From assembly GCF_010206195.1 (NCBI RefSeq), contig NZ_VIQT01000014.1, positions 55,903-119,902 of the forward strand: a DNA stretch of 64,000 nucleotides. Direction: 5' to 3'. Below the pieces are notes generated by a model that worked only from the letters and a program-made list of their open reading frames with translations, ran no database searches and had not been told where the DNA came from. Both the position numbers and the translations under genes were made by a program. Below are positions 61,296-64,000 of the stretch, piece after piece; position 1 is the first letter of the stretch; every line of letters starts with the position of its first letter. This DNA is from Anaerotruncus colihominis. Lineage in GTDB: Bacteria > Bacillota > Clostridia > Oscillospirales > Ruminococcaceae.

Positions 61296-61863
61296 CCCAA
61301 ACGAAGGGGGCGAAGCCTGTATGGCTTCGCCCCCCTCCTCATCTGCGACCAATCCATAAACAATGCTGCCGGCATAAGCAGCGCGATGCAAAGCGATTGA
61401 GGAACACGGCGGCAAAATATTTTATTGTATTGCGGCCAAAGCACCTTCCATTACAAGCCGCAACCATTATCCTCTCCTTTTTATTTTATAAAATATTCTG
61501 TTTAAACACGAGGGATGTTTATCACGATATAGCCCCGCCCGCGTCTGTTTCATCACAAGATCATAGCAGCCGATCCGAAGGCGCAGGATGCAGAATATAC
61601 ACAGATTTTACTGAACGATTTTTTAAACCATCTATAAAAGCACAATTTTTCCTATCGCCCCAAAGGTGCATATTTTCAATTGACATACATTTATAAAATG
61701 TCCTGTGTGTCCATTGGCGCGTCATTTTACCTGATTATTCCACTGCACATCACATCGCTGTTATCATATCATGAATCAGGAGGGTTCTGCGCGCACCCGC
61801 ATGTTTCTATAAGCTTTTCCCTGTGCGCCGCCCTTATCGCTTTGGAAAAGGAGAATTTGGCAT
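61296..61863. other. 568-base gap before cotJA
   Basis: After the terminator at 61306 the sequence is of mixed composition with a small hairpin (GCTGC/GCAGC at about 61363-61381). A sporulation promoter for cotJ is expected here but I could not fix one with confidence. No gene seen. Confidence 0.5.
61306..61334 (+). terminator. Terminator after the radical SAM gene
   Basis: GGGGGCGAAGCC/GGCTTCGCCCCC stem, 5-base loop; little T run, C-rich tail. Confidence 0.6.
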
Positions 61864-62061
61864 ATGGAATGCAAGCTCAATACCGAGACGGTTGTGATTG
61901 CGGTGCAGGATTGCCCCGACAACATGCCGGCTCTTGGCATGACGTATTCGCCATGGCAGCAGTGGAACTCTGTTTATGAGGCGGACGTTGGCTTTTGCCG
62001 TGGGACGATCTTCCCTGAACTTGATAAACCTTTCTTAGAGGGGGCGTGTCCTTGTGTGTGA
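61864..62061 (+). CDS. cotJA: Spore coat protein CotJA
   Basis: 65 residues. Opens MECKLNTETVVIAVQDCPDN with LGMTYSPWQQWNSVYEADVG, matching the CotJA family (short Cys/Pro-containing coat protein), and ends GACPCV. AAAGGAG precedes the ATG. First gene of cotJABC, mother-cell expressed in known spore formers. The stop overlaps the cotJB start by 8 bases. Confidence 0.92.
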   Translation: MECKLNTETVVIAVQDCPDNMPALGMTYSPWQQWNSVYEADVGFCRGTIFPELDKPFLEGACPCV

Positions 62062-62305
62062 ACGTCAGAAACTGTTAAGACAAATCCAGATTCACAATTT
62101 CGCCATCACCGACGTCGTCCTTTATCTCGATGGTCATCCGACTTGTCAGCCGGCTCTCGCCTATTATGAGAAGCATAAACAACTGCGCGATGAAGCGGTT
62201 GCACTTTATAACCAACGGTTTGGCCCGCTGAATATGCGTGAAAACACAAACCCGAACAGATGGACCTGGGTCGATGATCCGTGGCCCTGGGAATTGGAGG
62301 CGTAA
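62054..62305 (+). CDS. cotJB: Spore coat protein CotJB
   Basis: 83 residues: LLRQIQIHNFAITDVVLYLD, HPTCQPALAYYEKHKQLRDE and the tail WTWVDDPWPWELEA are typical of CotJB. GTG start. It lies between cotJA and cotJC and is needed for assembling CotJC in the coat. Confidence 0.93.
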   Translation: MCERQKLLRQIQIHNFAITDVVLYLDGHPTCQPALAYYEKHKQLRDEAVALYNQRFGPLNMRENTNPNRWTWVDDPWPWELEA

Positions 62306-62311
62306 GGCGAT

Positions 62312-62761
62312 ATGTGGTTATATGAAAAGAAACTGGAGTATCCGGTTAAGATTAAAAATCCCAACCCGGCGCTCGCAAAATTTATTATCTCCCAGGTCGG
62401 CGGCCCGGACGGAGAACTCGCAGCCGCGACCCGCTACCTTCAGCAGCGTTACAGCATGCCGTATGCGCAGGTCAAGGGGATCCTGACCGATATCGGCACA
62501 GAGGAACTGGCGCATATCGAAATGGTGTCCGCAATCATTCATCAGCTCACCCGCTGCCTCACCCCTGAACAGATTAAACGCAGCGGCTTCGACACCTATT
62601 TTGTCGACCACGGCACCGGCGTTTACCCACAGGCTGCGGCCGGCGTACCGTTTTCCACCTCTGTACTGCAGGTCACAGGCGACACATACGCTGATTTGTA
62701 TGAAGATCTCGCCGCCGATGGTACGACTGCGCAAGAACAACAAAGCCGGAAACTCGCATAA
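62312..62761 (+). pseudogene. cotJC: Spore coat manganese catalase CotJC, 3' truncated
   Basis: 149 residues where about 189 are usual. Residues 1-135 match CotJC well (MWLYEKKLEYPVKIKNPNPA, DGELAAATRYLQQRYSMP, metal motif GTEELAHIEM). After ADLYEDLAAD the family sequence is lost: the frame reads GTTAQEQQSRKLA and stops, while a family-like ARTT appears in another frame at 62731, so a frameshift and loss of the 3' part seem to have occurred. Missing are the second Glu/His metal ligands, so catalase activity is unlikely. Confidence 0.8.
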
Positions 62762-63093
62762 ACACTACATTTTTGTTAGGAAGCCTTTTTCGACTACGTC
62801 CGTGTAAGAACAACTTACAGTCAAAATGATAGGACAAGCCCCAAAACATAGAACGCACCGCACAGGCGGCGTTTCCCACTTCCAACATGGAGGAACAGGA
62901 ACGCCGCTTTTTTCATGCCCCTTGTTACGCAGTAAGGGATTGTTAATATTTGTTTGTCTATGTATAATATAACATACAAAAAAGTGAGGAAGTTCGGCAA
63001 TCATTGTATTTTGGTAAGAGAAAAATGTATCTTAGTAATAAAGACATTTCCTTTGACGAAAGACTATGCTATAACTTTTAATGGGGTGATGCA
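62762..63093. other. Gap marking a composition change
   Basis: 332 bases after the broken cotJC. It holds a terminator-like hairpin (62865-62913). From about 62930 the sequence becomes markedly AT-rich and stays so to the window end, consistent with a junction of acquired DNA. No remaining part of cotJC is recognisable. Confidence 0.5.
62865..62913 (+). terminator. Terminator after the cotJ operon
   Basis: GGCGGCGTTTCC pairs with GGAACGCCGC across a long loop, followed by TTTTTT. Confidence 0.6.
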
Positions 63094-63540
63094 ATGAAAA
63101 TAAAGACAGAACAAGATTTGTCCTGTAACGAGGTAGAAGTGATCATTAAATATCCCCAAAAGAACAAGCAGGTTAATCGCATCATGGATTTTTTACAGTC
63201 ATTTGATATGCAAATAAAATGCGATAATGGCGATACAGAACGAATAGTAAATATTTTGGATATTTACTACATAGAGAGCGTTGACAAAAAGACATTTGTA
63301 TATCTTGAAAATGCAGTGTACCATACAGCCTTCCGGTTATACCAGCTAAAAGACAAATTGCAGACATATGGCTTTGTGCAAATCAGTAAGTCATGCATCT
63401 TAAATATCAATGCATTGGAAAGCATCAGACCTCTTTTCAACAGCAGAATGGAAGCCACCTTGAAAAATGGTGAAAAAGTTAATATCAATCGCAATTATTT
63501 AAATGGAGTAAAAAAAGCATTGAAAGGAGAAGAGATATGA
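63094..63540 (+). CDS. LytTR-domain transcriptional regulator
   Basis: 148 residues. The C-terminal LytTR DNA-binding domain (about 45-145) is clear: VNILDIYYIESVDKKTFVYL, then LQTYGFVQISKSCILNINAL and NGEKVNINRNYLNGVKKALK. There is no receiver domain. This stand-alone LytTR type usually partners the DUF3021 membrane protein encoded next, with 4-base overlap. AT-rich codon use unlike the genes to the left suggests transfer. GGGGTGATG stands before the ATG. Confidence 0.9.
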   Translation: MKIKTEQDLSCNEVEVIIKYPQKNKQVNRIMDFLQSFDMQIKCDNGDTERIVNILDIYYIESVDKKTFVYLENAVYHTAFRLYQLKDKLQTYGFVQISKSCILNINALESIRPLFNSRMEATLKNGEKVNINRNYLNGVKKALKGEEI

Positions 63541-63944
63541 GAAAATTTATTGCAAATATATTTGCGACAACAGGAATTTCTTTCATATTGCTTTCAATTG
63601 TTGCACTATTTTTTCATGCAAAATGTATCTATCTTCAAACGGTTTTCCAAGTTCTGTCAACAAATACAGTTCTCCATTTTGGAGTGATGATTTTAAGTAA
63701 ATTAGAAATGAAATGTGCCATAATTGAAGCAGTCTTAGAAATTGCACTGATAATAATTACCTTGATTGTTTTTGGTTCAATTTTTCATTGGTTTACAAGC
63801 ACACCGATATGGATTCTTGTTATTATGGGTTTTGCTATATATATTGTTTCAGTCACTCTAAATTCACTTTGTTTGAAACAGGAAGCCCAAGAAATCAATG
63901 CTCTTATCAAAAGGAGAAACGGCAAAAAAAATCAACAAACTTAA
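63537..63944 (+). CDS. DUF3021-family membrane protein
   Basis: 135 residues, four membrane helices (about 8-28, 42-60, 66-88, 92-112) and a basic tail. Coupled by overlap to the LytTR regulator, a standard pair in Firmicutes in which the membrane protein probably restrains the regulator. AT-rich. Confidence 0.85.
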   Translation: MRKFIANIFATTGISFILLSIVALFFHAKCIYLQTVFQVLSTNTVLHFGVMILSKLEMKCAIIEAVLEIALIIITLIVFGSIFHWFTSTPIWILVIMGFAIYIVSVTLNSLCLKQEAQEINALIKRRNGKKNQQT

Positions 63945-63970
63945 TGTTCTATATTATGGAGGAAATATCT

Positions 63971-64000
63971 ATGTTGGTTAAAAAGGAACGGGTATTACCT
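63971..64000 (+). CDS. Start of a further gene (partial)
   Basis: ATG at 63971 preceded by GGAGGA; ten residues MLVKKERVLP are visible before the window ends. It is probably part of the LytTR/DUF3021 operon; nothing more can be said. Confidence 0.5.
   Translation, partial: MLVKKERVLP

Overview
This window comes from a spore-forming, probably anaerobic, moderately high-GC member of the Clostridia, most likely an Oscillospiraceae-like gut Firmicute. The evidence is the set of sporulation genes (spmA, spmB, spoIVA, spoVM, spoVT, cotJA-cotJB and a damaged cotJC), the paired glgC/glgD glycogen genes, lipoproteins with Ala/Ser/Pro-rich linkers after the lipobox, and strong GGAGG ribosome binding sites. 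No rRNA, tRNA, CRISPR array or complete insertion sequence was seen. The species assignment is inference.

Bases 1-14400 hold trpS, a methyltransferase, convergent spmAB, a small AbrB-type regulator, a DUF975 membrane protein, leuB, a histidine-family phosphatase, an XRE regulator, a lipoprotein/response-regulator/sensor-kinase operon, a DUF1385 membrane protein and prmC. Bases 14400-20550 are a glycogen operon read leftward (glgB-glgC-glgD-glgA). Bases 20840-29900 hold gap, an orphan sensor kinase that lacks its phosphoacceptor histidine and has two Spo0A-like boxes behind its promoter, metG, tatD, an M28 peptidase and a GNAT acetyltransferase. Bases 30200-35450 are a sporulation block: spoIVA, a SPOCS/LysM protein, a 28-codon spoVM, and spoVT with a 59-codon companion. 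Bases 35780-39150 hold a 2,4-diaminopentanoate dehydrogenase-like gene, a MerR regulator and two tandem paralogous XRE regulators.

The most remarkable region is about 39150-57760. It encodes a bacterial microcompartment (two BMC-H hexamers, one BMC-T trimer, three EutN/CcmL pentamers, a PduS-type flavin/Fe-S protein, an iron alcohol dehydrogenase, a DeoC-like protein and an Eut-like protein). Beside it are a class II aldolase with a C-terminal helix that looks like an encapsulation peptide, 5-methylthioribose kinase (mtnK), methylthioribose-1-phosphate isomerase (mtnA), a DeoR regulator, a sugar ABC importer and a DhaK/DhaL pair. Read together, the genes suggest a metabolosome for a 5-deoxypentose such as 5-methylthioribose or 5-deoxyribose: import, phosphorylation at C1, isomerisation to the 1-phosphoketose, cleavage to dihydroxyacetone phosphate (DHAP) plus a volatile aldehyde inside the shell, and reduction of the aldehyde to an alcohol. 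This is the 'DHAP shunt' placed in a microcompartment. No acylating aldehyde dehydrogenase or phosphotransacylase is visible.

Bases 57760-64000 hold a Met/Gly-rich membrane protein, a vitamin B6 module (pyridoxal kinase-like protein plus ECF substrate component), a radical SAM protein, the cotJ operon with a cotJC that loses its 3' end, and an AT-rich, probably acquired LytTR/DUF3021 module running off the end. Several small repeat families with inverted ends (about 160-173 bp) are scattered between genes, one of them inside the microcompartment operon, and a four-copy 91-bp tandem repeat lies upstream of leuB.
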